A stretch of 8,434 nucleotides of DNA, taken from NCBI GenBank assembly GCA_022563075.1, contig JADFOC010000087.1, positions 1 through 8,434 of the forward strand, read 5' to 3'. The notes under the pieces were generated by a model. That model was not told where the DNA came from and did no database searches. It saw only the letters and a program-made list of their open reading frames with translations. Each line of letters opens with the position of its first letter. Positions within the stretch are counted from its first letter, which is position 1. The DNA comes from Pseudomonadota bacterium (lineage in GTDB: Bacteria; Pseudomonadota; Gammaproteobacteria; Pseudomonadales; Pseudohongiellaceae). Positions 1-6,238 of this stretch are shown piece by piece. The position numbers and the translations under genes are program-made.

Positions 1-1
1 C

Positions 2-1063
2 AGTCTGCTCTATATTCCGGGGCATGCTCCTTATGATCTGTGGAACCGGGAGGCGGCACGTGGCTTAAAACTCTATGTGCAACGCGTATTTATCATGGAT
101 GATGCAGAACAGTTCTTGCCGCTGTATTTGCGATTCATGAAAGGGGTGGTGGATTCAAATGACATCTCGCTCAATGTATCCCGGGAATTACTGCAGAAGG
201 ACCCTGCGGTGGATACCATGCGTAGCGCGCTTACCAAGAGAGCGCTGGGCATGTTGGCTAAATTGCGCAAGAAAGACAAAGAAAAATACAATAAATTCTG
301 GAACGAGTTTGGACAAACAATCAAGGAAGGTCCCGCCGAAGATTTTTCAAATAAAGAAAAAATCGCCAAACTATTGCAATTCACCACCACCGAATCTGCA
401 ACGGATGAACAGACCCAGGGTCTTGAAGAGTACGTTGCCAGAATGAAAGATGGCCAGGACAAAATATATTATCTGGTAGCGGAATCTCTGAAAGTCGCTC
501 GCAGTAGCCCACAACTTGAGATTTTCCGTAAGAAAGAAATCGAAGTAATTCTGCTGCATGATCGAATCGACGAGTGGTTGATGAGTCATTTGCAGGAATT
601 CGATGGCAAGCAATTTCAGGATGTTACCCGAGGCGAGTTGGATCTGGGCAAACTTGAAGATAAAGATGCTAAAAAACAGCAAGAGAAGACAGAAAAGAAA
701 TTTAAGGACCTCATCGCGCGTATCAAGAGCCAGCTCGGCGACCGGGTAAAAGATGTCAGGGTGACTCACCGACTGACAAATTCACCCGCCTGCCTCGCGG
801 TCGATGAGCACGATATGGGGACACAAATGCGCAAGATAATGGAAGCCTCGGGGCAATCAGTACCTGAGACCAAACCTATCTTCGAGGTCAATGCGGAGCA
901 TCCCTTGGTGATTAAGCTAGATCAAGAGGCGGACGAGGACCGCTTCGCAGACCTGGTGACGATACTATTCGGACAAGCCAGTTTGGCAGAGGGCCGGCAA
1001 CTGGATGATCCGGGTGACTTCTCGACTCGCCTCAACAAATTGCTGTTGGAATTGAGCAGCTAG
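2..1063 (+). CDS. htpG: Molecular chaperone HtpG (bacterial Hsp90), C-terminal part, 5' end outside window
   Basis: ATP-dependent cytosolic chaperone of the Hsp90 family, which works as a dimer to remodel partly folded client proteins together with the DnaK system. The frame is open from base 2 to the TAG at 1061-1063, giving 353 residues; the N-terminal ATPase domain lies upstream of the window. The visible part starts in the middle domain with [14 protein letters not shown] and continues through [19 protein letters not shown] and the very conserved [15 protein letters not shown], all close to E. coli HtpG. The C-terminal dimerisation domain follows and ends in HPLVIKL...[17 protein letters not shown]...[11 protein letters not shown]. 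The length from SLLYIP to the end matches the family, so the 3' end is intact. An internal GTG at 77 is not the true start, because conserved HtpG residues continue in frame before it. It converges with argS. Identification is firm. Confidence 0.97.
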   Translation, partial: SLLYIPGHAPYDLWNREAARGLKLYVQRVFIMDDAEQFLPLYLRFMKGVVDSNDISLNVSRELLQKDPAVDTMRSALTKRALGMLAKLRKKDKEKYNKFWNEFGQTIKEGPAEDFSNKEKIAKLLQFTTTESATDEQTQGLEEYVARMKDGQDKIYYLVAESLKVARSSPQLEIFRKKEIEVILLHDRIDEWLMSHLQEFDGKQFQDVTRGELDLGKLEDKDAKKQQEKTEKKFKDLIARIKSQLGDRVKDVRVTHRLTNSPACLAVDEHDMGTQMRKIMEASGQSVPETKPIFEVNAEHPLVIKLDQEADEDRFADLVTILFGQASLAEGRQLDDPGDFSTRLNKLLLELSS

Positions 1064-1192
1064 CCCGGATATTTCGCCAGTTTCCTGAAATTTCACACCA
1101 AGATTTCGTGTTTGAGGTGTGCGCGTGAAACTGTAGCTATGTCGGAGCGAGCATGCGCGGTCACAACGCGAAACAGCCCGTGAAAATCGGGC
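1063..1192. repeat. Possible MITE-like element with imperfect terminal inverted repeats
   Basis: The left end GCCCGGATATTTC (1063-1075) is an imperfect inverted copy of the right end GAAAATCGGGC (1182-1192, reverse complement GCCCGATTTTC). Inside, CAGTTTC (1078-1084) pairs with GAAACTG (1127-1133), and CACACC (1094-1099) pairs with GGTGTG (1116-1121) around a 16-base loop. The right end also forms its own small hairpin, GCCCG-TGAAAAT-CGGGC (1176-1192). The element begins on the last base of the htpG stop codon. No clear target-site duplication is seen. Seen: the repeats. Inferred: that this is a non-autonomous mobile or REP-like element rather than a degenerate terminator. Confidence 0.35.
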
Positions 1193-1303
1193 AAGCGAAT
1201 GTGCGTACAAAATATTATTGAGTTAAAACTTGAGAACCGGCTGATTGACCAGCAGGAACCGGAATATGCGAGCGTACCGGTGCAACATTCGGGTTGTGGG
1301 CGG
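1064..1303. other. Intergenic gap between convergent htpG and argS
   Basis: No convincing gene lies here; short open frames on both strands lack ribosome sites and recognisable sequence. The left half (1063-1192) has imperfect terminal inverted repeats and internal stems and is listed separately. The right half has a direct repeat GAACCGG at 1234-1240 and 1256-1262. I see no canonical GC stem followed by a T-run for either htpG or argS. Confidence 0.6.
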
Positions 1304-3043
1304 TTACATCTGCTCCAGAGTCTCGATGCCAAGCAGGTCGAGACTCTGGCTGAGCGCTGCAGCAGTCAGTGTGGCCAGGGCTAACCTGGATTCTCGAATT
1401 TCCTGTGCAGCTTTCAATATTGGGCAGGCTTCGTAAAAGCGCATGAAACTTCCCGCCAGTTCATACAGGTAATTACACAGTTGATTAGGGTAGCAATCGG
1501 TTGCCACCGCTTCGACGATCTCCGGAAGTTGCAAAATCTTCAGCAACAAGTCACGTTCGGCTTTTTCAGACAGTGAAGTGATTTGATACTTCTTCAGGGT
1601 TGCACCTGGTTTTACTAAAATACTTTTGATCCTTGCGTACGCATACATGAGGTAGGGAGCCGTGTTCCCTTCAAACGAAAGCATGGTGGACCAATCGAAT
1701 ATATAGTCGCTGGTTCGGTTTTTGGAAAGCTCCGCATATTTGACGGCAGCGATGCCTACGGTTTCGGCGATGGTGAGCCGAGCAGCCTCATCCAGCCCTG
1801 GATTTTTCGCAGTCACTAACCGATGGGCCCGGCGAATGGCTTCGTCCAGCAGATCGACCAACTTGATGTTGTCGCCGGAGCGTGTCTTGAATGGTTTGCC
1901 ATCGCTACCCAGCATCATGCCATAGGCGATGTGCTCCAGTGCTATCGTCGGCGAGGCGAAATCTGCGGCTCTGGCAACCGCGAATATCTGTTGAAAATGT
2001 AGTGACTGCCTGGCATCTACTACATACAGACATCGGTCTACTTTCAGGGTATGTGAGCGGTATCTGACTGCAGCCAGATCGGTAGTGGCATACAGATAAC
2101 CACCGTCTGACTTCTGGATGATGACCGGTAGTGGCTCGCCATCCTTGCCTGTGAATTCTGGCAGAAAGACGCAGCGGGCACCCTCCGAAATTGAGAGCAG
2201 TGACTTCTCCTCTAGTTCATCAACAATGGTGGATAAGTCTTTGTTATAGAAGCTTTCTGCCTTTAAATCTTTTCTGCTCAGGGTGACATTAAGTTTGTCA
2301 TAGATGGCTTGGCTATGTTGCAGAGACTCGTCGATAAACTGTCTCCATGCCGCCAAATATTCCGGGTCACCACCCTGCAATTTTACTACACTCTGGCGGG
2401 CCGTCTCGGCAAATACTTCATCGGTGTCGAATCGATTCTTGGCGGCACGATAGAAGGTCTCTAAGTCCTCTAATTGCGTGGGCAGATCGACCTGCTGCGA
2501 GCCGATTTCACGCAGATGGGCGATCAGCATGCCAAACTGAGTGCCCCAGTCTCCTACGTGGTTCTGGCGGATGATGCGATGTCCTTGCCGTTCCAGCACG
2601 CGCACCAGGCAATCACCGATGATGGTGCCGCGCAAGTGACCAACGTGCATCTCCTTGGCGAGATTGGGAGACGAGTAGTCCACGACGATGGTCTTTGGAT
2701 TCCTCGCTGCAGGAATCAGGTCTGCAGGTTGTTGCAGGATGGCATCAGCTCTTGCCAGCAATTGAGCATTTTGCAGATGGATGTTGATAAAACCAGGTCC
2801 GGCGATTTCCATTCGCTCTATCATTGGGTCGTTGATCGCCAACAGCCTCACTATGACCGATTGCGCCAATTCCCGGGGAGCGATCTTTAGTTGCTTGGCC
2901 AGAGACATGACCCCATTGACCTGATAGTCGCCAAATTCAGGCTTGGACGCGGTGATCACATTCGCATTGCAATCGGCGATACCAGAAGCTTCACTAAGAC
3001 AGCGACTCACTAGTGTGTTGAGGTGTTGCTTGAGGGTCTGCAT
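1304..3043 (-). CDS. argS: Arginyl-tRNA synthetase
   Basis: Class I aminoacyl-tRNA synthetase that charges tRNA-Arg with arginine using ATP, in the cytosol. From ATG 3043 it is 579 residues, close to E. coli ArgS (577). Domains in order: N-terminal ArgS additional domain (about 1-110, with FGDYQVNGVMSLAK and IAGPGFINI); the Rossmann catalytic core with VVDYSSPNLAKEMHVGHLRGT, where HVGH (133-136) is the HIGH motif; NHVGDWGTQFGML; GMMLGSDGKPFKTRSG in place of a standard KMSKS, as is usual for ArgS; and a C-terminal DALR anticodon-binding domain ending LDLLGIETLEQM. A TTG at 3061 would add six residues, but ATG 3043 aligns with the E. coli N-terminus. Neither start has a clear Shine-Dalgarno site, since this strand reads CCTCC just upstream. 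A possible -10 (TACAAT, bases 3077-3072) lacks a good -35. The gene is divergent from rluC and convergent with htpG. Confidence 0.96.
   Translation of the reverse strand: MQTLKQHLNTLVSRCLSEASGIADCNANVITASKPEFGDYQVNGVMSLAKQLKIAPRELAQSVIVRLLAINDPMIERMEIAGPGFINIHLQNAQLLARADAILQQPADLIPAARNPKTIVVDYSSPNLAKEMHVGHLRGTIIGDCLVRVLERQGHRIIRQNHVGDWGTQFGMLIAHLREIGSQQVDLPTQLEDLETFYRAAKNRFDTDEVFAETARQSVVKLQGGDPEYLAAWRQFIDESLQHSQAIYDKLNVTLSRKDLKAESFYNKDLSTIVDELEEKSLLSISEGARCVFLPEFTGKDGEPLPVIIQKSDGGYLYATTDLAAVRYRSHTLKVDRCLYVVDARQSLHFQQIFAVARAADFASPTIALEHIAYGMMLGSDGKPFKTRSGDNIKLVDLLDEAIRRAHRLVTAKNPGLDEAARLTIAETVGIAAVKYAELSKNRTSDYIFDWSTMLSFEGNTAPYLMYAYARIKSILVKPGATLKKYQITSLSEKAERDLLLKILQLPEIVEAVATDCYPNQLCNYLYELAGSFMRFYEACPILKAAQEIRESRLALATLTAAALSQSLDLLGIETLEQM
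1315..1349. repeat. 12-bp perfect inverted repeat inside the argS 3' end
   Basis: CCAGAGTCTCGA (1315-1326) and TCGAGACTCTGG (1338-1349) are perfect reverse complements around an 11-base loop. The palindrome lies in the last codons of argS, encoding the QSLDLLGIETLE stretch, and ends about 10 bases before the stop. No T-run follows on the argS strand, so it is not a standard intrinsic terminator. It could stabilise the mRNA 3' end or be a codon-choice coincidence. Confidence 0.5.
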
Positions 3044-3143
3044 CGAGCTTGGCTGGATCAAAAAGGAGGGGATTGTACACCATTAAGTAGTAAACAGATT
3101 GGTGTAAGATACCGAATTCTCCAATTTTTTCTCCACAGAGGTA

Positions 3144-3233
3144 CCTCGACAAGGGTTGATTTTGGCGTGCCGTGCTGCCCGAGGGATTTCGTGATAGGCG
3201 CAGAGGCGCGGGCACAGCACGGCTGGGTCGAGG
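3144..3233. other. Potential structured RNA element upstream of rluC and argS
   Basis: Nested complementary segments are visible. Outer: CCTCGAC (3144-3150) with GTCGAGG (3227-3233). Middle: GCCGTGCTG (3169-3177) with CAGCACGGC (3215-3223), continued past a two-base bulge by CCC (3178-3180) with GGG (3210-3212). The apex has GCGC (3198-3201) and GCGC (3206-3209) around AGAG. The element starts about 100 bases from the argS start and ends about 95 bases from the rluC start, so it could lie in either leader. In E. coli and Pseudomonas this side of rluC carries the rne leader, itself a structured regulatory RNA; whether this is a relic of it is inference. Confidence 0.4.
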
Positions 3234-3318
3234 ACGACGACGTAATAACACCTTGCAGCTAAACACTGGAAGGCCTGCTGCGCCGGAAAATTACCTTGAT
3301 CGAGGTGCTGGACTATCT

Positions 3319-3322
3319 GAGG
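3319..3322 (+). promoter_or_regulatory. Ribosome binding site of rluC
   Basis: GAGG at 3319-3322 lies five bases before GTG 3328. It decides the start: the frame is open further upstream, but that extension is arginine-rich, lacks family similarity and has no comparable site. An in-frame GTG at 3322 overlaps this site and is less likely. Confidence 0.6.
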
Positions 3323-3327
3323 TGGTC

Positions 3328-4266
3328 GTGAGCGTTAGTGAAAAAGTGCGGTTGGTGCGGGTATTAGAACCACAAATTGGTCAGCGTCTGGACAATTTTT
3401 TAATACGGCGACTCAAGGGTGTGCCCAGATCCCGTGTCTATCGATTGATTCGTCGTGGTGAAGTGCGGGTCAATAAGAAACGCTGTAAGCCTGAGCGCAA
3501 ACTGGAACTCGGCGACGAAGTCAGAATTCCGCCTTTCACCGGTGCTTCGGTGGCAACACCCGCCAAGGTGAACCCGGGTCTGCATGATTTCCTGCTGCGT
3601 AGTTTGCTGTATGAAGATGATCAACTCCTGGTGATCAATAAGCCTCCTGGCTTAGCGGTGCACGGCGGCTCGGGTATCCGGCTGGGCTTGATCGAGGCGC
3701 TGCGCCAGTTGAAGCCTGAATGGGCGGAGCTGGAACTCGCTCACCGACTGGATCGGGATACCTCGGGGTGTTTGATCGTCGCTAAAAAGGCCCTATTTTT
3801 AAAACATGTACAGCATGAATTTAAAGTCAGATCTGTAAAAAAACACTACCTGGCGATAGTGCATGGATGCTGGCCGGACAGCTTGGTCGAGGTGGATGCC
3901 CCATTACAGAAAAACCAATTGAGTTCTGGCGAACGCATAGTGCGGGTACGAGATTCAGGTAAGCCCTGTTTGACTCTATTTAGGGTGCGGCAACGGTATC
4001 AGCAGGCGACGCTGCTGGAAGCGATGCCGGAAACTGGTCGAACCCACCAGATACGCGTCCATTGCCAATACGCCGGACATCCCATTGTTGGAGATGCCCG
4101 CTACACTCGAAATGCCCCGAATAAGGAGTTGGCAAAGGTCAAAAACCTGTGTCTGCATGCCAGTAAAATTCGGTTTAGCGTGCCAGATTCGACGGCAGCA
4201 ATCGAAGTCGCGGCTCCGTTGCCTGATTACATCTCGAGCTTGTTGGATCGTTTGGTAGAAAAGTGA
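3328..4266 (+). CDS. rluC: 23S rRNA pseudouridine synthase RluC
   Basis: Isomerises uridine to pseudouridine in 23S rRNA; E. coli RluC acts at positions 955, 2504 and 2580, near the peptidyl transferase centre. The 312-residue product from GTG 3328 begins with an S4 RNA-binding domain (about 18-65, GQRLDNFLIRRLKGVPRSRVYRLIRRGEVRVNKKR) and continues with the RluA-type catalytic domain. The motif HRLDRDTSG holds the catalytic aspartate at residue 142, matching Asp144 of E. coli RluC. GRTHQIRVHCQYAGHPIVGD is the conserved second motif. NKPPGLAVHGGSG and LKPE support RluC over RluD. The gene ends with TGA followed directly by an in-frame TAA. It lies upstream of yceD, as in other gammaproteobacteria, but its usual divergent partner rne is replaced by argS. 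Confidence 0.95.
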   Translation: MSVSEKVRLVRVLEPQIGQRLDNFLIRRLKGVPRSRVYRLIRRGEVRVNKKRCKPERKLELGDEVRIPPFTGASVATPAKVNPGLHDFLLRSLLYEDDQLLVINKPPGLAVHGGSGIRLGLIEALRQLKPEWAELELAHRLDRDTSGCLIVAKKALFLKHVQHEFKVRSVKKHYLAIVHGCWPDSLVEVDAPLQKNQLSSGERIVRVRDSGKPCLTLFRVRQRYQQATLLEAMPETGRTHQIRVHCQYAGHPIVGDARYTRNAPNKELAKVKNLCLHASKIRFSVPDSTAAIEVAAPLPDYISSLLDRLVEK

Positions 4267-4314
4267 TAAAAAACATAGGGATATCACGTTTATCTGATGC
4301 AAAAACAATTTTTG
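4263..4314 (+). terminator. Weak stem-loops after rluC, possible terminator
   Basis: GTGATA (4263-4268, over the rluC stop) pairs with TATCAC (4282-4287). Further on, CAAAAA (4300-4305) pairs with TTTTTG (4309-4314) around a three-base loop. Both stems are AT-rich and the T-run is inside the second stem, so termination would be partial at best. Confidence 0.25.
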
Positions 4315-4321
4315 TAAAGCT

Positions 4322-4350
4322 TTGACAGTAGCGGGCTACACGCCTATTAT
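4322..4350 (+). promoter_or_regulatory. Strong sigma70-type promoter of the yceD-rpmF-plsX-fab operon
   Basis: A perfect -35 TTGACA (4322-4327) is followed after exactly 17 bases by TATTAT (4345-4350), five of six matches to the -10 consensus. It is the best promoter match in the window. Transcription would normally start near 4356-4358, only two to four bases before the yceD ATG at 4360. The place fits the known internal promoter upstream of yceD in the E. coli cluster. Confidence 0.75.
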
Positions 4351-4359
4351 TGCGCGCCT

Positions 4360-4902
4360 ATGTCGGAGAGCCAGGTTCCAACCTACGTTGACACGCGAAA
4401 GATCTTCCTGCAACAGTGGGAAATTAGTGGTTATGTGAGCCTGGACCGGCTGCCGCGGTTTCGACAATGCCTGGCCAGTGGTGCAGGCTCAGTCAAGGTT
4501 GATTTGCGTTTTGCCACAAATACGTCAAAACAGCGGTTGATCGTCGGTGCCTTGCAGGCAAAGGTGCAGATAAATTGTCAGCGTTGTCTGCAACCGTTAG
4601 GGATAGAATTGTCAGACGAAATAAGGCTGGCGCTGTGCCAGGATGAGGCAGTCTCTGAAAATCTGGATCCGGCGCTAGACCCCTGGATCTGCAAAGATTA
4701 TAAGCTCGATATTGCGAGTCTGGTGGAAGAGCAGTTAATGCTCTGTCTACCCATAGTGAGCTATCACACCAGTGGTGATTGTCTCGGTAGAGTGAATTAC
4801 GTAGCGCTCGGTCATGCGCCTTCAAGCCATGCCCAGATTGCCGCGACAAAGAATCCGTTTTCTGTACTTAAATCACTTAAAGAAAACGAGTTAACCGATT
4901 AA
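4360..4902 (+). CDS. yceD: YceD/DUF177 family protein, 23S rRNA accumulation protein
   Basis: Member of the DUF177 family, which is needed for normal 23S rRNA levels and is almost always encoded beside rpmF; its molecular activity is not settled. The 180-residue product aligns with E. coli YceD from its first residues (VPTYVDTRKIFLQQWEISGYVSLDRL), which fixes the ATG at 4360. It has the paired cysteines CQRCL (Cys73, Cys76), the DIASLVEEQLMLCLPIV segment with a following His and Cys141, and the conserved tail NPFSVLKSLK. The stretch between Cys141 and NPF diverges from E. coli. There is no Shine-Dalgarno site before the ATG, and the promoter lies so close that the transcript may be leaderless. 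rpmF follows after 36 bases. Confidence 0.92.
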   Translation: MSESQVPTYVDTRKIFLQQWEISGYVSLDRLPRFRQCLASGAGSVKVDLRFATNTSKQRLIVGALQAKVQINCQRCLQPLGIELSDEIRLALCQDEAVSENLDPALDPWICKDYKLDIASLVEEQLMLCLPIVSYHTSGDCLGRVNYVALGHAPSSHAQIAATKNPFSVLKSLKENELTD

Positions 4903-4938
4903 ATAGACGCAAGAAGATTAAAGTTCAGGAGAGAGCAA

Positions 4939-5118
4939 ATGGCAGTACAAAAAAGCAAGGTGTCGCGCTCCCACCGCGATAAGAGGCGCACCCATGATTC
5001 TTTGTCCGGGCCTACATTGTCTACCGACCAAACCACCGGTGAACGGCATAGAAGGCATCACGTGACTGCGGACGGCTTCTACAAAGGGCAAAAAGTCCTG
5101 GATCTCGGCGAAGACTAG
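4939..5118 (+). CDS. rpmF: 50S ribosomal protein L32
   Basis: Small basic protein of the large ribosomal subunit. The 59-residue product starts [22 protein letters not shown] and ends [20 protein letters not shown], closely following L32 of gammaproteobacteria (57 residues in E. coli). The TGERHRRHH stretch matches the conserved SGEKHLRHH. It belongs to the L32 type without the four zinc-binding cysteines. A good ribosome site, AGGAG at 4927-4931, lies seven bases before ATG 4939. It sits 36 bases after yceD and one base before the plsX start, so the three genes are almost certainly cotranscribed. It is easy to miss because of its length. Confidence 0.96.
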   Translation: MAVQKSKVSRSHRDKRRTHDSLSGPTLSTDQTTGERHRRHHVTADGFYKGQKVLDLGED

Positions 5119-5119
5119 T

Positions 5120-6139
5120 TTGAACTCCAACAAGCGCATAGCGATTGATGCTATGGGCGGGGATGGCGGCATTGCGGTAACAGTTCCAGCCGCGATCCAA
5201 GCCTTGGAAAAAACTCCCGATTTAACTCTATGCCTGGTTGGCGATGAAAACCGGATGCAACCGCTGCTGTCCTCGATAAGTGACCGCTTGCGATCTCGCC
5301 TCAGCTTGATCCATACCGAGGCCAGCATCAAGGATGACGACAAGCCCGGCCAGGTACTACGCAGCGGCAAGCAGTCATCTATGTATATGGCGGTTACCCT
5401 GGTGAAGCGGGGAGAAGTTCAGGCCATGGTCAGTGCCGGTAATACCGGTGCCCTGTTGATGATAGGGCGGCATTTGCTGAAAACCATCAAAGGCATACAG
5501 AAGCCGGCTATCGTCGCCACCATCCCTGGGGCTTCTCGCCAGTCCTATCTTTTGGATGTAGGTGCCAACCCTGATTGCAGCGCCCAGCAGCTGTTTGAGT
5601 TTGCCGTGATGGGCTCGGTGTTGGCCGAATCCCTGAATGATGAGTCGGCACGGGTTGGGCTGCTCAATATTGGATCCGAGCAATATAAAGGCACAGACGA
5701 GGTGCGGGAAGCCAGCGGCCTAATGGAAAATTGTAAGGCCCTCAATTATGTGGGTTTCATCGAGGCCAATGCACTGTTTGAGGGCGCTGCAGATGTCGTT
5801 ATCTGCGATGGCTTTGTCGGCAATGTGACGATCAAATCCAGTGCCGGAGTCGCCAACGTGGTCAATAAATTGCTTGCGCAGCAGATCGCAAGAAGTTGGT
5901 CCACCCGTTTATCGGGCTTCTTCTCCTCATCCATACTGGCGCGATTACGGGCACAGATCAATCCACATCGCTTCAATGGGGCGAGTTTGTTGGGATTGCA
6001 GGGTAGTATTGTCAAGAGTCATGGCGATGCCACGGTTGAGGGATTCACTTATGCGATACAGCAAGCCGTGACAGAAATAGAAAATGACGTACCGCAATTG
6101 ATTGCAAAAAAAGTAGCTGCCATTATTGAGGAAAACTGA
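5120..6139 (+). CDS. plsX: Phosphate acyltransferase PlsX
   Basis: Peripheral membrane enzyme that converts acyl-ACP and phosphate to acyl-phosphate, the donor used by PlsY to make lysophosphatidic acid. The 339-residue product carries the family signatures: IAIDAMGGD near the N-terminus (8-15), VSAGNTGAL (104-112), LLDVGAN (144-150), CDGFVGNVTIK (229-239) and NPHRFNGASLLGLQGSIVKSHG (281-302). TTG 5120 is taken as the start because the family N-terminus begins just before IAID, and the next ATG (5150) would remove conserved residues. It begins one base after the rpmF stop with only a weak ribosome site inside rpmF, so translation is probably coupled. One oddity is GGDGGI where relatives usually have GGDFGP. 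Downstream comes a 99-base gap with a long stem-loop, then fabD. Confidence 0.95.
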   Translation: MNSNKRIAIDAMGGDGGIAVTVPAAIQALEKTPDLTLCLVGDENRMQPLLSSISDRLRSRLSLIHTEASIKDDDKPGQVLRSGKQSSMYMAVTLVKRGEVQAMVSAGNTGALLMIGRHLLKTIKGIQKPAIVATIPGASRQSYLLDVGANPDCSAQQLFEFAVMGSVLAESLNDESARVGLLNIGSEQYKGTDEVREASGLMENCKALNYVGFIEANALFEGAADVVICDGFVGNVTIKSSAGVANVVNKLLAQQIARSWSTRLSGFFSSSILARLRAQINPHRFNGASLLGLQGSIVKSHGDATVEGFTYAIQQAVTEIENDVPQLIAKKVAAIIEEN

Positions 6140-6208
6140 TTAGGCTGGTGCGGGTGTTTTAATTGTGGCTAGGAATCATCCTGCACCAATACAAACCAGC
6201 TTAGTCAG
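6136..6208 (+). other. Long stem-loop between plsX and fabD
   Basis: CTGATTAGGCTGGT (6136-6149) can pair with ACCAGCTTAGTCAG (6195-6208) over 14 positions, 12 Watson-Crick and two G-U. Inside it GCGGG (6150-6154) pairs with CCTGC (6180-6184) with one G-U, leaving a 10-base bulge on the right. The left arm includes the plsX stop codon. No T-run follows, so it is unlikely to be a simple intrinsic terminator; an mRNA processing or stability element, or an attenuator, fits better. It occupies the position where fabH lies in E. coli. Confidence 0.5.
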
Positions 6209-6238
6209 TGTGAATAATTAAAATAACAGAGACAGCTT

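Larger units (their letters stand above)
3044..3327. other. Divergent intergenic region between argS and rluC
   Basis: These 284 bases must carry the control region of argS and probably of rluC. A possible argS -10 (ATTGTA on plus, 3072-3077) is the only promoter-like box I can defend, and its -35 is poor. For rluC no -35/-10 pair of good quality is visible. An AAGGAGG on the plus strand (3063-3069) has no start codon at a usable distance. ATTGG (3098-3102) and CCAAT (3121-3125) form a weak stem followed by T residues. A larger stem structure at 3144-3233 is listed separately. The last 65 bases before rluC are open in a second frame that ends over the rluC start. Confidence 0.5.

Noticed and set aside
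371..769. Antisense open frame of 132 codons inside htpG
   Set aside because: Lies entirely opposite conserved htpG codons, has no ribosome site and no recognisable protein features.
1234..1262. Direct repeat GAACCGG with CTG/CAG symmetry between, possible operator
   Set aside because: Seven-base repeats with only four-base dyad symmetry are too weak, and no promoter is nearby.
2474..2890. Plus-strand open frame of 138 codons inside argS
   Set aside because: It is antisense to the conserved ArgS catalytic core (HVGH region), so codon constraints explain the lack of stops.
3044..3061. TTG 3061 as the argS start
   Set aside because: It adds six residues not expected in the family and has no better ribosome site than ATG 3043.
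3063..3069. AAGGAGG ribosome site on the plus strand between argS and rluC
   Set aside because: No start codon lies at a usable distance and no frame follows it.
3172..3327. N-terminal extension of rluC by about 52 residues
   Set aside because: The added residues are an arginine-rich, low-similarity stretch overlapping the stem structure. GTG 3328 has a ribosome site and aligns with the E. coli RluC N-terminus.
4493..5370. Antisense open frames across yceD, rpmF and plsX (4493-4849 and 4918-5370)
   Set aside because: They are shadows of conserved genes; their translations show no family motif.
6219..6224. TAAAAT as -10 of a separate fabD promoter
   Set aside because: No acceptable -35 at 16-18 bases upstream; the A/T-rich sequence gives such matches easily.
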